Assembly: GCA_027943245.1 (NCBI GenBank) | Contig: JANDJZ010001748.1 | Coordinates: 84,456-148,455 of the forward strand | Direction: 5' to 3' | DNA length: 64,000 bases | Source of the DNA: Acanthamoeba sp. SK_2022b | Taxonomy: Eukaryota > Discosea > Longamoebia > Acanthamoebidae | In this document: piece by piece, positions 38,314-49,404 of the stretch | Position numbering within the stretch: position 1 is the first letter of the stretch | Layout of the letters: each line of letters opens with the position of its first letter | Translations under genes and position numbers: made by a program | Notes under the pieces: generated by a model | Databases searched by the model: none | Seen by the model: only the letters and a program-made list of their open reading frames with translations | What the model was told of the DNA's origin: nothing

Positions 38314-39387
38314 TTAATCTGACAGCCCCAAACGCTCACCGGCATAAGAACCGTCTTGCACCCGGCGCCACCAGGTTTCGTTAGCCAGATACCAGGCCAC
38401 CGTCTTGCGAATGCCGCTTTCGAAGGTTTCCTGCGGCCGCCAGCCCAACTCACGATCGATTTTGCCGGCGTCGATGGCATAACGCATATCGTGGCCCGGG
38501 CGATCTTTCACGTAAGTGATCAGATCGCGGTAGTTCGCCACGCCCTGCGGCTTGTTCGGTGCCAGTTCTTCCAGCAGATCGCAAATGGTCTGCACCACTT
38601 CGATATTCTTGCGCTCGTTATGGCCACCGATATTGTAAGTTTCGCCCACCACACCTTCGGTCACGACCTGATACAGCGCGCGCGCGTGATCTTCGACATA
38701 CAGCCAGTCACGCACCTGCGCGCCGTTGCCGTAAACCGGCAGCGGTTTGCCGGCCACCGCATTCAGGATCACCAGCGGGATCAGCTTCTCCGGGAAGTGA
38801 TAAGGGCCATAGTTATTCGAACAGTTGGTCACGAGAGTCGGCAAACCGTAGGTGCGCAACCAGGCACGCACCAGATGATCGCTCGACGCCTTGGAGGCGG
38901 AATACGGACTGCTCGGCGCATACGGCGTGGTTTCGGTAAACAGATCGTCGGTACCGTGCAGGTCACCGTACACTTCATCGGTGGAGATATGATGGAAACG
39001 GAAAGACTGCTTCTTCTCCGCCGCCAACGGCTGCCAGTAATGGCGCGCCGCTTCCAGCATAGTGTAAGTGCCAACCACGTTGGTCTCGATAAAGGCCGCC
39101 GGGCCGTCGATAGAGCGATCGACGTGGCTTTCCGCCGCCAGGTGCATCACCACGTCCGGCTGATACTGGGCAAATACCCGATCCAGCTCGGCGCGATCGC
39201 AGATGTCGACCTGCTCGAAAGCATAGCGCTCGCTATCAGCCACCACCGCCAAAGACTCGAGGTTACCGGCATAGGTCAGCTTATCCACCACCACCACGCT
39301 ATCGCCGGTGGCCTCAATGATGTGCCGCACGACTGCGGAGCCAATGAAACCGGCACCACCGGTAACTAAAATACGTTTCAACGCCAT
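38314..39387 (-). CDS. rffG: dTDP-glucose 4,6-dehydratase RffG
   Basis: RffG converts dTDP-glucose to the 4-keto-6-deoxy sugar. It is an extended short-chain dehydrogenase, paralogous to RmlB. The 357 residues show [14 protein letters not shown] (NAD site), [24 protein letters not shown] and the catalytic [10 protein letters not shown]. It overlaps the wecC end by ten bases. A 48-base gap separates it from rffH. Confidence 0.96.
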   Translation of the reverse strand: MALKRILVTGGAGFIGSAVVRHIIEATGDSVVVVDKLTYAGNLESLAVVADSERYAFEQVDICDRAELDRVFAQYQPDVVMHLAAESHVDRSIDGPAAFIETNVVGTYTMLEAARHYWQPLAAEKKQSFRFHHISTDEVYGDLHGTDDLFTETTPYAPSSPYSASKASSDHLVRAWLRTYGLPTLVTNCSNNYGPYHFPEKLIPLVILNAVAGKPLPVYGNGAQVRDWLYVEDHARALYQVVTEGVVGETYNIGGHNERKNIEVVQTICDLLEELAPNKPQGVANYRDLITYVKDRPGHDMRYAIDAGKIDRELGWRPQETFESGIRKTVAWYLANETWWRRVQDGSYAGERLGLSD

Positions 39388-40640
39388 ACTCCTTTGGTAT
39401 CAACAACCCATGTTTGTTTTACATCTTCCGGCCGGATGGCCTTGAACTGCTGGTGATCGACCAACATCACGATCACATCAGCCTGCTGCAACGCCTCAGC
39501 GATTGGCATCAACGTCACATGGCCCGCCAGCGACTTCGGCAGCTGTTCGACGTTCGGTTCCACCGCCAGCGTTTCGCCGACGTGCCATTCGGCAATCAGA
39601 TGTGCGACCTCGACCGCCGGGCTTTCACGCAGATCGTCGATATTCGGCTTGAAGGCCAGGCCGAAGCAGGCAATTTTGACCTCGGACGCGCGCTTGTCGG
39701 TGGCGGTCAGGCAATCGGCCACCGCCGCTTTCACCCGGTCGACCACCCACAGCGGTTTACCGTCGTTCACCAGGCGAGCGGTGTGGATCAGGCGCGCCTG
39801 CTGCGGATTCTGCGCCACGATAAACCACGGATCGACGGCGATGCAGTGACCGCCGACGCCTGGCCCCGGCTGCAGAATATTCACCCGCGGATGGCGGTTC
39901 GCCAGGCGGATCAGTTCCCAGACGTTGATCCCCTGTTCGGCGCAGATCAACGACAATTCGTTGGCAAAGGCAATATTCACGTCGCGGAAGCTGTTTTCCG
40001 TCAGCTTGCACATCTCGGCAGTGCGCGAGTTGGTGATCACGCATTCGCCCTCGAGGAAAATCTTGTACAGCGCGCTGGCACGTTCCGAGCACTTCGGCGT
40101 CATGCCACCGATCACGCGGTCGTTTTGAATCAGTTCCACCATGACCTGCCCCGGCAGCACGCGCTCCGGGCAGTAGGCGATATTCACGTCCGCCGCTTCG
40201 CCCGCTTGTTGCGGAAAGCTGAGATCGCTGCGCGCCAGCGCCAGCCATTCCGCCATCTGTTCGGTGGCACCCACCGGCGAGGTGGACTCAAGGATCACCA
40301 GATCGCCCTTTTTCAGCACCGGCGCCAGCGATTTCGCCGCCGCTTCGACATAGGCCAGATCCGGCTCGTGATCGCCCTTGAACGGCGTAGGCACCGCGAT
40401 CAGGAACGCATCGGCCGCCAGCGGTTTGGTCACCGCCTGCAGGAAACCACCGTCGACGGCGTCCTTGACCACTTTGTCCAGATCCGGCTCGACGATGTGG
40501 ATCGCACCGCGGTTAATGGTATCTACTGCATGTTGGTTAACATCTACACCCACCACTTTTTTCTTGCGGGAAGCGAACGCCGCCGCCGTTGGCAAGCCGA
40601 TATAACCTAGGCCGATAACCGAAATAGTGTCAAAACTCAT
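39378..40640 (-). CDS. wecC: UDP-ManNAc dehydrogenase WecC
   Basis: WecC oxidises UDP-N-acetylmannosamine to UDP-ManNAcA using NAD. The 420-residue protein has the Rossmann signature [28 protein letters not shown], and the catalytic cysteine in [15 protein letters not shown]. It is coupled to wecB by an ATGA overlap. Confidence 0.96.
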   Translation of the reverse strand: MSFDTISVIGLGYIGLPTAAAFASRKKKVVGVDVNQHAVDTINRGAIHIVEPDLDKVVKDAVDGGFLQAVTKPLAADAFLIAVPTPFKGDHEPDLAYVEAAAKSLAPVLKKGDLVILESTSPVGATEQMAEWLALARSDLSFPQQAGEAADVNIAYCPERVLPGQVMVELIQNDRVIGGMTPKCSERASALYKIFLEGECVITNSRTAEMCKLTENSFRDVNIAFANELSLICAEQGINVWELIRLANRHPRVNILQPGPGVGGHCIAVDPWFIVAQNPQQARLIHTARLVNDGKPLWVVDRVKAAVADCLTATDKRASEVKIACFGLAFKPNIDDLRESPAVEVAHLIAEWHVGETLAVEPNVEQLPKSLAGHVTLMPIAEALQQADVIVMLVDHQQFKAIRPEDVKQTWVVDTKGVWR

Positions 40641-41767
40641 AGTGTCACCTGATGATTCTTTAAAGCTTCGAGGATACGCTGGCAGGCATGCCCGTCACCG
40701 TATGGGTTGTGCGCCCGACTCATCGCGTGATATTCGCTTTCGTCCGTCAACAGCCGGGTCACCGCTTCAACAATTTTGGCTACATCGGTACCGACCAGGC
40801 GTACCGTGCCCGCATCTATCGCTTCCGGGCGTTCGGTGGTGTCGCGCATCACCAGCACCGGTTTGCCTAACGATGGCGCCTCTTCCTGAATACCGCCGGA
40901 ATCGGTCAGGATCATATAGGCCTGGGTCATCAAATAGACAAACGGCAGATAATCCTGCGGCTCGATCAGCATGACGTTGTCGATGCCTTTCAAGATGCGA
41001 TTCACCGGTTCACTGACGTTCGGATTGAGATGCACCGGATACACTACCTGCACTTCCGGGTGGTTGCGGGCAATCTCCGCCAGCGCGCTGCAAATTCGCT
41101 CAAAGCCGCCGCCAAAACTTTCGCGGCGATGGCCGGTGACCAGAATCAGTTTCTTGTCGGCGTCGAGGAACGGGTAACGCTGCGCCAGGTCAGCCTGCAG
41201 CGCGGCATCGCTCATCACGCGGTCGCGCACCCAGAACAACGCATCAATCACCGTATTGCCGGTCACGAAAATACGGTTGTCCGGCAGCAGCTCGCGCAGC
41301 AGATTCTGGCGCGAGTTTTCGGTTGGCGCAAAATGGTACATCGCCAGATGGCCGGTCAGTTTGCGGTTGGCCTCTTCCGGCCAGGGAGAATACAGATTGC
41401 CGGTGCGCAGCCCGGCTTCGACATGCCCGACGGGGATGCGTTGATAGAACGCCGCCAGACTGGTCGCCAGCGTGGTGGTGGTATCGCCATGCACCAGCAC
41501 CACGTCCGGTTTGAAGTCTTCCAGCACCCCTTTCAGCCCTTCCAGGATGCGGCAGGTGATTTCCGTCAGCCCCTGACCGGGTTTCATGATGTTCAGGTCG
41601 TAATCCGGCGTAATCTCAAACAACCGCAATACCTGATCCAACATCTCACGATGCTGTGCCGTTACGCAGACTCTTGCGTCAAAGGCCTCATCCTGGGCCA
41701 GTGCATGTACCAGCGGCGCCATTTTAATGGCTTCCGGCCTGGTGCCGAAAACAGTCAACACTTTCAC
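40637..41767 (-). CDS. wecB: UDP-GlcNAc 2-epimerase WecB
   Basis: WecB interconverts UDP-GlcNAc and UDP-ManNAc, the first step of the ManNAcA branch. The 376 residues show [57 protein letters not shown] and [21 protein letters not shown]. An 85-bp gap with no visible gene separates it from wzzE. Confidence 0.96.
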   Translation of the reverse strand: MKVLTVFGTRPEAIKMAPLVHALAQDEAFDARVCVTAQHREMLDQVLRLFEITPDYDLNIMKPGQGLTEITCRILEGLKGVLEDFKPDVVLVHGDTTTTLATSLAAFYQRIPVGHVEAGLRTGNLYSPWPEEANRKLTGHLAMYHFAPTENSRQNLLRELLPDNRIFVTGNTVIDALFWVRDRVMSDAALQADLAQRYPFLDADKKLILVTGHRRESFGGGFERICSALAEIARNHPEVQVVYPVHLNPNVSEPVNRILKGIDNVMLIEPQDYLPFVYLMTQAYMILTDSGGIQEEAPSLGKPVLVMRDTTERPEAIDAGTVRLVGTDVAKIVEAVTRLLTDESEYHAMSRAHNPYGDGHACQRILEALKNHQVTL

Positions 41768-41852
41768 AGCGAATCTCTTTTGGTCGGTTAATCGCAGGCC
41801 CCGCCTGCGAATGGGGCGCTCACGCGCCCTGCATCAGATTATTATATTATTT

Positions 41853-42905
41853 TTAACTACGCGGCCGACGCGCCAAGGCAACACCCGCGCCAACCAAAGC
41901 GCCCATCGCACCCCACAGAATCAGCCAGAAGACCCGGCGTGGGCTGTCGCGTTTTACCGGCTCTTCCGGCGTACGCAAATAGCGATAGGTCTGGAACTTC
42001 TCATCCAACGTTGGGCCAACGTTCAGCGTCGCCAGCATCGCGCGGTTCTGATCGTAATCCAGGTCATAGGTCGGGCCGGAAGCCTGCAGGCCTTCCAGAC
42101 GCGCCTGCAGCATTGGCCGGCCCAGCAGGAACAGATCCGAATCCGGCAGTTGCTCGGCCGGGGTGTCGGTTTGCGTGCGGCTTATCCCCTGGCTCTCGGC
42201 GATTTTCAGCGCCTGCTGCGTGGTGTTCAGCTCACGCTTGTAAACCGACTCCGCCACCGCTTCCTGACGTTTGACCTGCGCCTTCATCGAGGTGGTGCGG
42301 GCGGCCCACGCCCCCTGGATCTCTTCGTTCAGGTGCAGGGCTGCGCGGTGGCTGGCGAAGGCCACGTATTGACGCAGCAGGCGGTTGGCGTCGGCGGCGG
42401 TTTCCGCCGTCAGCTTCACGCCGTCGTTCGGCACTTTCTTGTCGTCGCGCGGCGTGAACAGGATGTTGTTGATCAGTTCGTCGAGCAACGCCGCATCGGC
42501 GCGGGCATCCCCTTCCTGACGCTGCTTGTAGTAATCGCTCTGCAGCCAGAAATCGCGACGCGTATCGTAAGCCGCCAGCTGCATGATGAACTCATTGTAC
42601 GCTTCATCCGCGATGCTCGGCTGATCGCCGGCCGTCGCCGGCAGCGTGCGCACGTCCAGATTACGCAGGAACTGCTGCTGCGAGTAGTAACCGCCCAGCG
42701 CATTCACCGTCGGTCTGTCGGTGATGGCGGTCGCACTCCACTCTTGCTTAACCAGATAAGAGACGATCAGCGCGACCGCCGCGAACAGCACCGCAATGCC
42801 GATAATCCACGGTTTGCCGCGCCACAGGGTGCAGCACAGGCCGCGGATATCGAGTTCGTTATCCACCGCCGGGGTATGCTTGTCAGACGTTGTTTCTGGA
42901 TTCAT
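41853..42905 (-). CDS. wzzE: ECA chain-length regulator WzzE
   Basis: WzzE sets ECA chain length and is a polysaccharide co-polymerase. It has one membrane segment near the N-terminus (WIIGIAVLFAAVALIVSYL), a large periplasmic helical domain, and one near the C-terminus after TPEEPVKRDSPRR. The ATG at 42905 gives 350 residues. TTG at 42914 and GTG at 42908 are in frame, and GAGG could serve any of them, so the start is uncertain by three codons. Confidence 0.94.
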   Translation of the reverse strand: MNPETTSDKHTPAVDNELDIRGLCCTLWRGKPWIIGIAVLFAAVALIVSYLVKQEWSATAITDRPTVNALGGYYSQQQFLRNLDVRTLPATAGDQPSIADEAYNEFIMQLAAYDTRRDFWLQSDYYKQRQEGDARADAALLDELINNILFTPRDDKKVPNDGVKLTAETAADANRLLRQYVAFASHRAALHLNEEIQGAWAARTTSMKAQVKRQEAVAESVYKRELNTTQQALKIAESQGISRTQTDTPAEQLPDSDLFLLGRPMLQARLEGLQASGPTYDLDYDQNRAMLATLNVGPTLDEKFQTYRYLRTPEEPVKRDSPRRVFWLILWGAMGALVGAGVALARRPRS

Positions 42906-42925
42906 CACAGCCAAAAAGCCTCTGG

Positions 42926-44023
42926 TTAAGATACTTGCTTGTTATCGCTCGAACGCCGCAGGCGACGCTTGATACGCTTAATGTACCGCGCAACCCGCCA
43001 GGCGCGCTTGATGCAGTAACCGTACAGGAAGAAAGCAAGCAAGAATAATGCCAACATAACCCACTCTGGGATAAAAGTCAGGCGTTCGCCGATCACGCCA
43101 ACCGCCGCCAGCAATGCGGCCGCCAGGGTGATCAACACGAAAGCCTGCCGCGGCGTAAAGCCGGCGCGCATGATCAGGTGGTGAATATGTTGACGATCGG
43201 GAGAGAAGGGGCTCATCCCCTTGCGTAAACGACGATACATGATTGCTATCATGTCCATCAGCGGAATAGCGATGATCCACAGCGCGGTCACCGGGTTAAT
43301 CGAGTGTGCCTTTCCCTGCGAGCTTTGCAGCAGCAGCCAAATGGCGGTAAAGCCGATCAGGGTACTGCCGGCGTCCCCCATGAACACCTTATAACGGCGG
43401 CCAAGGATGCCGAGGTTGAGCAAAATATAGGGAACGATGGTGGCAATCATCGCAAAGCACCAGAACGCCAGCTCATGATGGCCGCTCAGGTACAGCAACA
43501 GGCCCAGCGCGCCGAAGGAGACGCACGACAAGCCCCCCAGCAGGCCATCGATGCCGTCGACCATGTTGAAGGCGTTGATCGCCGCCCATACCGCGAACAG
43601 CGTCACCAGATAGCCGAACGGCCCCAGCAGCATCTCCCAGTCGCCCAGCACATGGCCGAAGCTGCGCAGATAGAGGCCCGCGAACACCATCATGGCGATG
43701 CCGACCAACGCCTGCACCAGGGCGCGGATTTTAACGCTGATGTCGAAACGATCGTCGAGCGCGCCCACAAACACCAGAATGCCGGCGCAGGTAAGATAAA
43801 GCTTGGCGTGCGCGATAGGTTGTTCAGAAATCCAAAACGCGAAGCACAGCCCGGCATAAACGGAAATACCGCCGACCAGCGGAATCAGCCCCTGATGGCG
43901 TTTGCGATAATTGGGTTTATCTACCAGACCAATACGTTTTGCCGCCTTGCGGGCAACAAAGAGAAAAGCCAAAGAAAACAGGAAAACAAATAGAATTTCA
44001 GTACTCATAGTGAGTAAGTTCAC
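42926..44023 (-). CDS. wecA: UDP-GlcNAc:undecaprenyl-phosphate GlcNAc-1-P transferase WecA
   Basis: WecA makes lipid I (Und-PP-GlcNAc), starting ECA and many O antigens. I place the start at the GTG at 44023, matching the E. coli N-terminus NLLTVST. This gives 365 residues. The frame is open 15 codons further upstream without conservation. VDKPNYRKRHQGLIPLVGG, LDDRFDIS, NAFNMVDGIDGL, FMGDAGSTLIG and the HIHHLIMRAG motif are clear. It is the first gene of the 12-gene ECA operon. Confidence 0.95.
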   Translation of the reverse strand: MNLLTMSTEILFVFLFSLAFLFVARKAAKRIGLVDKPNYRKRHQGLIPLVGGISVYAGLCFAFWISEQPIAHAKLYLTCAGILVFVGALDDRFDISVKIRALVQALVGIAMMVFAGLYLRSFGHVLGDWEMLLGPFGYLVTLFAVWAAINAFNMVDGIDGLLGGLSCVSFGALGLLLYLSGHHELAFWCFAMIATIVPYILLNLGILGRRYKVFMGDAGSTLIGFTAIWLLLQSSQGKAHSINPVTALWIIAIPLMDMIAIMYRRLRKGMSPFSPDRQHIHHLIMRAGFTPRQAFVLITLAAALLAAVGVIGERLTFIPEWVMLALFLLAFFLYGYCIKRAWRVARYIKRIKRRLRRSSDNKQVS

Positions 44024-44319
44024 AGTTAACAGATCTCTGTAGAAGATAAGGCAGCTTACCACGGGCAATAGCTTGTGCCATCGGCCCCCGCCACCTTTCG
44101 GTCATTTCCTATGACAACGGTGATTCATGCCTATTTTCTTCGCTTCGGCTGACAAAACGACAGCAGCAAAGCCGACCGGCGAGAAACCGATCGACAAACA
44201 AGATGAATTCTCAATAAGTCGAGGAAACAACTTACTTTTCCATTACTGCTACTTATCGTATCCGCCAAAAGCGAAAAACGCCACGACTAGGCGTGGCGTT
44301 CAGCGAATTTTTTAACGAA
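44024..44319. other. wecA-rho intergenic region
   Basis: The only clear element in these 296 bases is the rho terminator at 44274-44300. The rest must hold the wecA promoter, but the best minus-strand pair (TTGTCA...TAGGCA) is weak. I see no ops/JUMPstart element and no convincing small gene. Confidence 0.4.
44274..44300 (-). terminator. rho terminator
   Basis: The arms AACGCCACG and CGTGGCGTT pair perfectly and are followed by TTTTT on the minus strand, 20 bases past the rho stop. Confidence 0.85.
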
Positions 44320-45579
44320 TTATGAGCGTTTCATCATATCGAAGAATTCATCGTTGGTTTTAGTCATCGCCAACTTATTAATGAGGAACTCCATCGCGTC
44401 AATCTCACCCATCGGATGGATGATTTTGCGCAGGATCCACATTTTTTGCAGCTCTTCGGAGGTGGTGAGCAGCTCTTCTTTACGGGTACCGGAGCGGTTG
44501 TAATCGATCGCAGGGAATACGCGTTTCTCGGCGATTTTACGCGCCAGGTGCAATTCCATGTTGCCGGTACCTTTAAATTCTTCGTAGATCACTTCGTCCA
44601 TCTTCGAGCCGGTATCCACCAGCGCGGTCGCGATGATGGTCAGGCTGCCGCCCTCTTCCACGTTACGTGCCGCACCGAAGAAGCGCTTCGGACGATGCAG
44701 GGCGTTGGCATCCACACCACCGGTCAGCACCTTGCCTGAGGCCGGTACCACGGTGTTGTAGGCACGCGCCAGACGGGTGATGGAGTCGAGCAGAATGATC
44801 ACGTCTTTCTTGTGTTCAACCAGGCGCTTGGCCTTCTCGATCACCATTTCGGCCACTTGCACGTGACGCGAAGCCGGTTCGTCGAAGGTCGATGCGATCA
44901 CTTCGCCTTTCACCAGACGCTGCATCTCGGTCACTTCTTCCGGACGTTCGTCGATCAGCAGCACCATCAGCACGCAGTCAGGGTGGTTGTAGGCGATGCT
45001 CTGCGCAATGTTCTGCAGCAGCATGGTTTTACCGGCTTTCGGCGGTGCCACGATCAGGCCACGCTGGCCGCGGCCAATCGGCGCCGCCAGATCCAGTACG
45101 CGCGCCGTCAGGTCTTCGGTCGAACCGTTGCCGCGCTCCATCCGCAGACGGGAATTGGCGTGCAGCGGGGTCAAGTTCTCGAACAGGATCTTGCTGCGGG
45201 CGTTTTCCGGCTTGTCGTAGTTGACCTCGTTGACTTTCAACAGGGCAAAATAGCGCTCGCCTTCTTTTGGCGGACGAATCTTACCGGAAATGGTGTCACC
45301 TGTGCGGAGGTTGAAGCGGCGGATTTGGCTAGGGGATACATAGATGTCGTCGGGACCGGCGAGGTAGGAACTGTCTCCAGAGCGGAGGAAACCGAATCCA
45401 TCCTGCAATATCTCGAGCACGCCGTCGCCGAAGATATCTTCTCCGCTTTTCGCATGTTGCTTCAGAATGGAGAAGATAATGTCCTGCTTGCGCATGCGGG
45501 CAAGGTTTTCCAGCCCCATATTTTCGCCGAGAGTAATCAGCTCAGAAACCGGCGTATTCTTTAATTCGGTAAGATTCAT
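44320..45579 (-). CDS. rho: Transcription termination factor Rho
   Basis: Rho is the hexameric RNA-dependent ATPase that ends transcription at rut sites. The 419-residue length equals E. coli. It has an N-terminal OSX domain ([25 protein letters not shown]), the RNA-binding cold-shock-like domain ([25 protein letters not shown]), Walker [10 protein letters not shown], Walker [15 protein letters not shown], and the R-loop near [12 protein letters not shown]. It lies downstream of trxA with a long leader. Confidence 0.98.
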   Translation of the reverse strand: MNLTELKNTPVSELITLGENMGLENLARMRKQDIIFSILKQHAKSGEDIFGDGVLEILQDGFGFLRSGDSSYLAGPDDIYVSPSQIRRFNLRTGDTISGKIRPPKEGERYFALLKVNEVNYDKPENARSKILFENLTPLHANSRLRMERGNGSTEDLTARVLDLAAPIGRGQRGLIVAPPKAGKTMLLQNIAQSIAYNHPDCVLMVLLIDERPEEVTEMQRLVKGEVIASTFDEPASRHVQVAEMVIEKAKRLVEHKKDVIILLDSITRLARAYNTVVPASGKVLTGGVDANALHRPKRFFGAARNVEEGGSLTIIATALVDTGSKMDEVIYEEFKGTGNMELHLARKIAEKRVFPAIDYNRSGTRKEELLTTSEELQKMWILRKIIHPMGEIDAMEFLINKLAMTKTNDEFFDMMKRS

Positions 45580-45837
45580 AGTGGTGGGTTCTTAAACTCG
45601 GGGTATGTCTCGAACTTGTATCGTGAATGGTATGGCAGCGAGATGCGTGCCTGTTTACTGGACGTTCGATCACCGGGCGCAGAGCCGTCGCGGTAAGAAA
45701 TGGCTTACATCGGGCGCACGCATTGACGGTTGAAGATCGAAGGTACCTTAAAAATGATTTTTGCAAAACCGTTTGATTGCCAAAACACGGGCTGAGTTCA
45801 GTTTACTTTCAACGCCAGTGGTTCGACACAGAGTATA
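45580..45837 (-). promoter_or_regulatory. rho 5' leader
   Basis: On the minus strand a TATACT box at 45832-45837 would give a leader of about 246 nt, close to the 255 nt reported for E. coli, where Rho represses its own gene by terminating within the leader. No good -35 box is visible, and I find no clear RhoL homologue. The box-to-trxA stretch 45838-45979 holds only an imperfect hairpin. Confidence 0.4.
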
Positions 45838-45917
45838 GCTTTAGATTCAAACTCTTTAGATTTAAAACTTCGGGCAAGTTCTATATGCAGTGTGGTTAAA
45901 CTTAACACGCTTCTTGG

Positions 45918-45960
45918 CAGGCGTCTAGCGGTGAATTGAACATCACCGCCAGGCGCCTGA
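45918..45960 (-). terminator. Imperfect hairpin after trxA
   Basis: A long stem pairs CAGGCGTCTAGCGGTGA with TCACCGCCAGGCGCCTG over a 9-base loop, with two or three mismatches, 20 bases past the trxA stop. The T-run is missing, so trxA transcripts may partly read into rho. Confidence 0.55.
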
Positions 45961-45979
45961 TACTGGGCTTCCCGCCCGA

Positions 45980-46306
45980 TTACAGATTCGCGTTCAGGAA
46001 ATCTTTGAGCTGACCTTTGGACAACGCGCCAACCTTGGTCGCGGCCACTTCACCGTTCTTGAACAGCAACAGCGTAGGGATACCACGGATACCGTACTTA
46101 GGCGCGGTAGCCGGGTTCTGATCGATATTCAGCTTGGTGATGGTCAGTTTGCCTTCGAACTCTTCGGCAATCTCATCCAGAATCGGAGCAATCATCTTGC
46201 ACGGCCCACACCATTCAGCCCAGAAATCGACCAGGATCGGCCCTTCCGCTTTCAGCACATCGGCTTCGAAGCTGCTGTCAGTCAGGTGAATAATTTTATC
46301 GCTCAT
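45980..46306 (-). CDS. trxA: Thioredoxin 1 TrxA
   Basis: TrxA is the main cytoplasmic dithiol reductase, electron donor to ribonucleotide reductase and others. The 108-residue protein has the active site AEWCGPCKM and the cis-proline in RGIPTLLLF. It is divergent from rhlB across 131 bp and upstream of rho, as in E. coli. Confidence 0.98.
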   Translation of the reverse strand: MSDKIIHLTDSSFEADVLKAEGPILVDFWAEWCGPCKMIAPILDEIAEEFEGKLTITKLNIDQNPATAPKYGIRGIPTLLLFKNGEVAATKVGALSKGQLKDFLNANL

Positions 46307-46437
46307 GTTCTACTCCACAGGATTATGTCTACCTTGTTGGTGTAGCATTAACCAACTCAAGGTGATTTTATTGCACCGCGTTTATTTCAACGGATGTGCT
46401 TTCGTAAAGCAATAGTTAGCTGATATTCTACCACACT

Positions 46438-47724
46438 ATGAGCAAAACACACTTGACCGAACAGAAGTTTTCCGACTTCGCCCTGCACCCGTTAGTCCTT
46501 GAAGCCCTTGAGAAAAAAGGGTTTCACAATTGCACGCCCATCCAGGCGTTAGCATTGCCGCTCACGCTCTCCGGGCGTGACGTTGCAGGTCAGGCGCAAA
46601 CCGGTACCGGAAAGACGCTGGCGTTTTTGGCGTCTACTTTTCACTATTTGCTGACTCACCCGGCGAAACAGGATCGCCAGACCAATCAGCCGCGCGCCTT
46701 GATCATGGCGCCTACGCGTGAACTGGCGGTGCAAATCCACTCCGATGCAGAAGCGCTCTCCCAGAGCACCGGCCTGAAACTGGGCCTGGCCTACGGCGGC
46801 GACGGCTACGACAAACAGCTGAAAGTGCTGGAAAGCGGCGTGGACATTCTGATTGGCACCACCGGCCGTTTAATCGATTACACCAAACAGAACTATGTCG
46901 ATCTCGGCGCGATGCAGGTCGTCGTGCTGGATGAAGCCGATCGCATGTACGATCTCGGCTTTATCAAAGACATCCGTTGGCTGTTCCGCCGTATGCCTAC
47001 GGCCGATCAACGCCTGAACATGCTGTTCTCCGCCACCCTGTCCTATCGCGTACGCGAACTGGCCTTCGAGCAGATGAACAACGCCGAATATGTTGAAGTG
47101 GAACCGGAACAGAAAACCGGCCACCGCATTAAAGAAGAGCTGTTCTACCCGTCCAACGAAGAAAAAATGCGCCTGCTGCAGACGCTGATTGAAGAAGAGT
47201 GGCCGGATCGCGCCATCATCTTCGCCAACACCAAGCACCGCTGCGAAGACATCTGGGGCCATCTGGCCGCCGACGGTCACCGCGTCGGCCTGCTGACCGG
47301 TGACGTGGCGCAGAAAAAACGCCTGCGTATCCTCGACGACTTCACCAAGGGCAACCTCGATATCCTGGTCGCCACCGACGTCGCTGCGCGCGGCCTGCAC
47401 ATCCCTTCCGTCACGCACGTTTTCAACTACGATCTGCCTGACGACTGCGAAGACTACGTGCACCGCATCGGCCGTACCGGCCGCGCAGGCGCCAGCGGCC
47501 ACTCCATCAGCCTGGCGTGTGAAGAGTACGCGCTCAACCTGCCGGCGATCGAGACCTATATCGACCACAGCATTCCGGTGAGCAAGTACAACAGCGATGC
47601 GCTGCTGACCGATTTGCCGGCGCCGAAGCGCCTGTCGCGTCCGCGCGGCGGCAACGGCCCACGTCGCAACTCCGCGCCTCGTCGCGGCGGTGCGCCGCGC
47701 AGCAACCGTAAACGTTCGAGCTGA
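46438..47724 (+). CDS. rhlB: DEAD-box RNA helicase RhlB
   Basis: RhlB unwinds RNA for the RNase E/PNPase degradosome. The 428-residue protein shows the Q motif ([11 protein letters not shown]), [24 protein letters not shown] (DEAD), LFSATLSY (SAT) and [13 protein letters not shown]. The tail is Arg/Gly/Pro-rich and basic, slightly longer than E. coli (421). gppA begins five bases after the stop. Confidence 0.97.
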   Translation: MSKTHLTEQKFSDFALHPLVLEALEKKGFHNCTPIQALALPLTLSGRDVAGQAQTGTGKTLAFLASTFHYLLTHPAKQDRQTNQPRALIMAPTRELAVQIHSDAEALSQSTGLKLGLAYGGDGYDKQLKVLESGVDILIGTTGRLIDYTKQNYVDLGAMQVVVLDEADRMYDLGFIKDIRWLFRRMPTADQRLNMLFSATLSYRVRELAFEQMNNAEYVEVEPEQKTGHRIKEELFYPSNEEKMRLLQTLIEEEWPDRAIIFANTKHRCEDIWGHLAADGHRVGLLTGDVAQKKRLRILDDFTKGNLDILVATDVAARGLHIPSVTHVFNYDLPDDCEDYVHRIGRTGRAGASGHSISLACEEYALNLPAIETYIDHSIPVSKYNSDALLTDLPAPKRLSRPRGGNGPRRNSAPRRGGAPRSNRKRSS

Positions 47725-47729
47725 TCGCC

Positions 47730-49226
47730 ATGCTCAGTTCCAGCACGCTTTATGCTGCCATCGATCTCGGCTCCAACAGCTTCCACATGTTGGTGGTGCG
47801 CGAGGTGGCCGGCAGCATTCAGACTCTGGCGCGGATCAAGCGCAAGGTGCGCCTGGCGGCCGGGCTGGATCAGAACAATCACCTGTCGCATGAGGCCATG
47901 CAACGCGGCTGGCAGTGCCTGCGGCTGTTCTCCGAACGCCTGCAGGACATTCCGCGCGAGCAGATCCGCGTCGTCGCCACCGCCACGCTGCGCCTGGCGT
48001 CCAATGCCGATGAGTTTCTGCAGGTCGCCGAGCAAATCCTCGGCTGCCCGGTGCAGGTGATCAGCGGCGAAGAAGAAGCGCGGCTGATTTATCACGGCGT
48101 CGCGCACACCACCGGCGGGCCGGATCGGCGGCTGGTCGTCGACATCGGCGGCGGCAGCACCGAACTCGTCACCGGCACCGGCGCACAGGCATCGCAGCTG
48201 TATAGCCTGTCGATGGGTTGCGTCACCTGGCTGGAACGCTATTTCAGCGATCGCAACCTTGGTCAAGAAAACTTCGAACGCGCCGAACAGGCCGCGCGCG
48301 AAATGGTGCGGCCGATCGCACCGCAGCTGCGCCAGCAAGGTTGGCAGATCTGCGTCGGCGCTTCCGGCACCGTGCAGGCGCTGCAGGAGATCATGGTGGC
48401 GCAAGGCATGGATGAACGCATCACCCTGCCCAAGCTGCGCCAGCTGAAACAGCGCGCTATTCAGTGCGGCAAGCTGGAAGAGCTGGAGATCGAAGGGTTG
48501 ACGTTGGAGCGCGCACTGGTCTTCCCGAGCGGCCTGTCCATTCTGTTGGCCATCTTCCAGGAGCTGGGCATCGAGAGCATGATGCTGGCCGGCGGGGCGC
48601 TGCGTGAAGGCCTGGTTTACGGCATGCTGCATCTGCCGGTGGAGCAGGATATTCGCATCCGCACCATCCGCAACCTGCAGCGTCGCTACCTGATCGACAC
48701 CGAGCAGGCCGAACGCGTCAGCCAACTCGCCGCCAACTTCTCGCAGCAGGTCGCCAACGAGTGGCAGCTGGATGCGCGATGTCGCGAGCTGTTGCACAGC
48801 GCCAGCCTGATCCACGAACTCGGCCTCAGCGTCGATTTCAAGCAGGCGCCGCAACACGCCGCTTACCTGATCCGCCACCTGGACTTACCCGGCTTTACCC
48901 CGGCGCAGAAAAAACTGCTGGCCACCCTGCTGCAAAACCAGAGCAACACCCTCGACCTGTCGCTGTTGAACCAGCAAAACGCCCTGCCGCCGCGCACTGC
49001 GCAGCGTCTGTGCCGCATTTTGCGCCTGGCGATCATCTTCGCCAGCCGCCGCCGCGACGACACGCTGCCGGCGGTACGGTTACGCGCCAATCAGGACGAT
49101 GAACTGACGGTGATCTTGCCGCCGGGTTGGCTGGAACAGCATCCGCTGCGCGCCGAGGCGCTGGAGCAGGAAAGCCACTGGCAGAGCTACGTCCACTGGA
49201 CGCTGCGGTTGGAAGAACAACGTTGA
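47730..49226 (+). CDS. gppA: pppGpp 5'-phosphohydrolase / exopolyphosphatase GppA
   Basis: GppA converts pppGpp to ppGpp and belongs to the Ppx/GppA family of the actin-like ATPase fold. The 498-residue protein has [27 protein letters not shown] and [14 protein letters not shown], then a C-terminal HD-like helical domain. It is probably cotranscribed with rhlB. It converges on rep across a region holding the second 87-bp repeat. Confidence 0.95.
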   Translation: MLSSSTLYAAIDLGSNSFHMLVVREVAGSIQTLARIKRKVRLAAGLDQNNHLSHEAMQRGWQCLRLFSERLQDIPREQIRVVATATLRLASNADEFLQVAEQILGCPVQVISGEEEARLIYHGVAHTTGGPDRRLVVDIGGGSTELVTGTGAQASQLYSLSMGCVTWLERYFSDRNLGQENFERAEQAAREMVRPIAPQLRQQGWQICVGASGTVQALQEIMVAQGMDERITLPKLRQLKQRAIQCGKLEELEIEGLTLERALVFPSGLSILLAIFQELGIESMMLAGGALREGLVYGMLHLPVEQDIRIRTIRNLQRRYLIDTEQAERVSQLAANFSQQVANEWQLDARCRELLHSASLIHELGLSVDFKQAPQHAAYLIRHLDLPGFTPAQKKLLATLLQNQSNTLDLSLLNQQNALPPRTAQRLCRILRLAIIFASRRRDDTLPAVRLRANQDDELTVILPPGWLEQHPLRAEALEQESHWQSYVHWTLRLEEQR

Positions 49227-49303
49227 AATGACCAGGGCGCGATGAGCGCCTGAAGGTTAATGGCAAACCTGATGACATTGCCAGGTTTACAGAAGACAGC
49301 ATA

Positions 49304-49390
49304 TAAAAAATAAGGAAAATCAATTCATTGATTTTCGGCTGATAACCTCAAAGGAGGAAAAACCACGCTTTTTCCTCCTTTGTCAGTAAT
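49304..49390 (-). repeat. 87-bp double-hairpin repeat, copy 2
   Basis: The minus-strand sequence matches 2771-2857 at 80 of 87 positions. Both hairpins are kept: the AAAGGAGGAAAAA/TTTTTCCTCCTTT stem and the AAAATCAAT/ATTGATTTT stem followed by TTTTTT. The element begins 14 bases after the rep stop in the rep direction. Several differences fall in loops or linkers, consistent with selection for the stems. Confidence 0.85.
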
Positions 49391-49404
49391 CTAGCCCTGT
49401 CTTT

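Noticed and set aside
45670..45723. 17-codon minus-strand frame in the rho leader as a RhoL homologue
   Set aside because: It has no ribosome site and no likeness to E. coli RhoL that I can see. The longer 74-codon frame at 45542-45766 runs into rho and is also unsupported.
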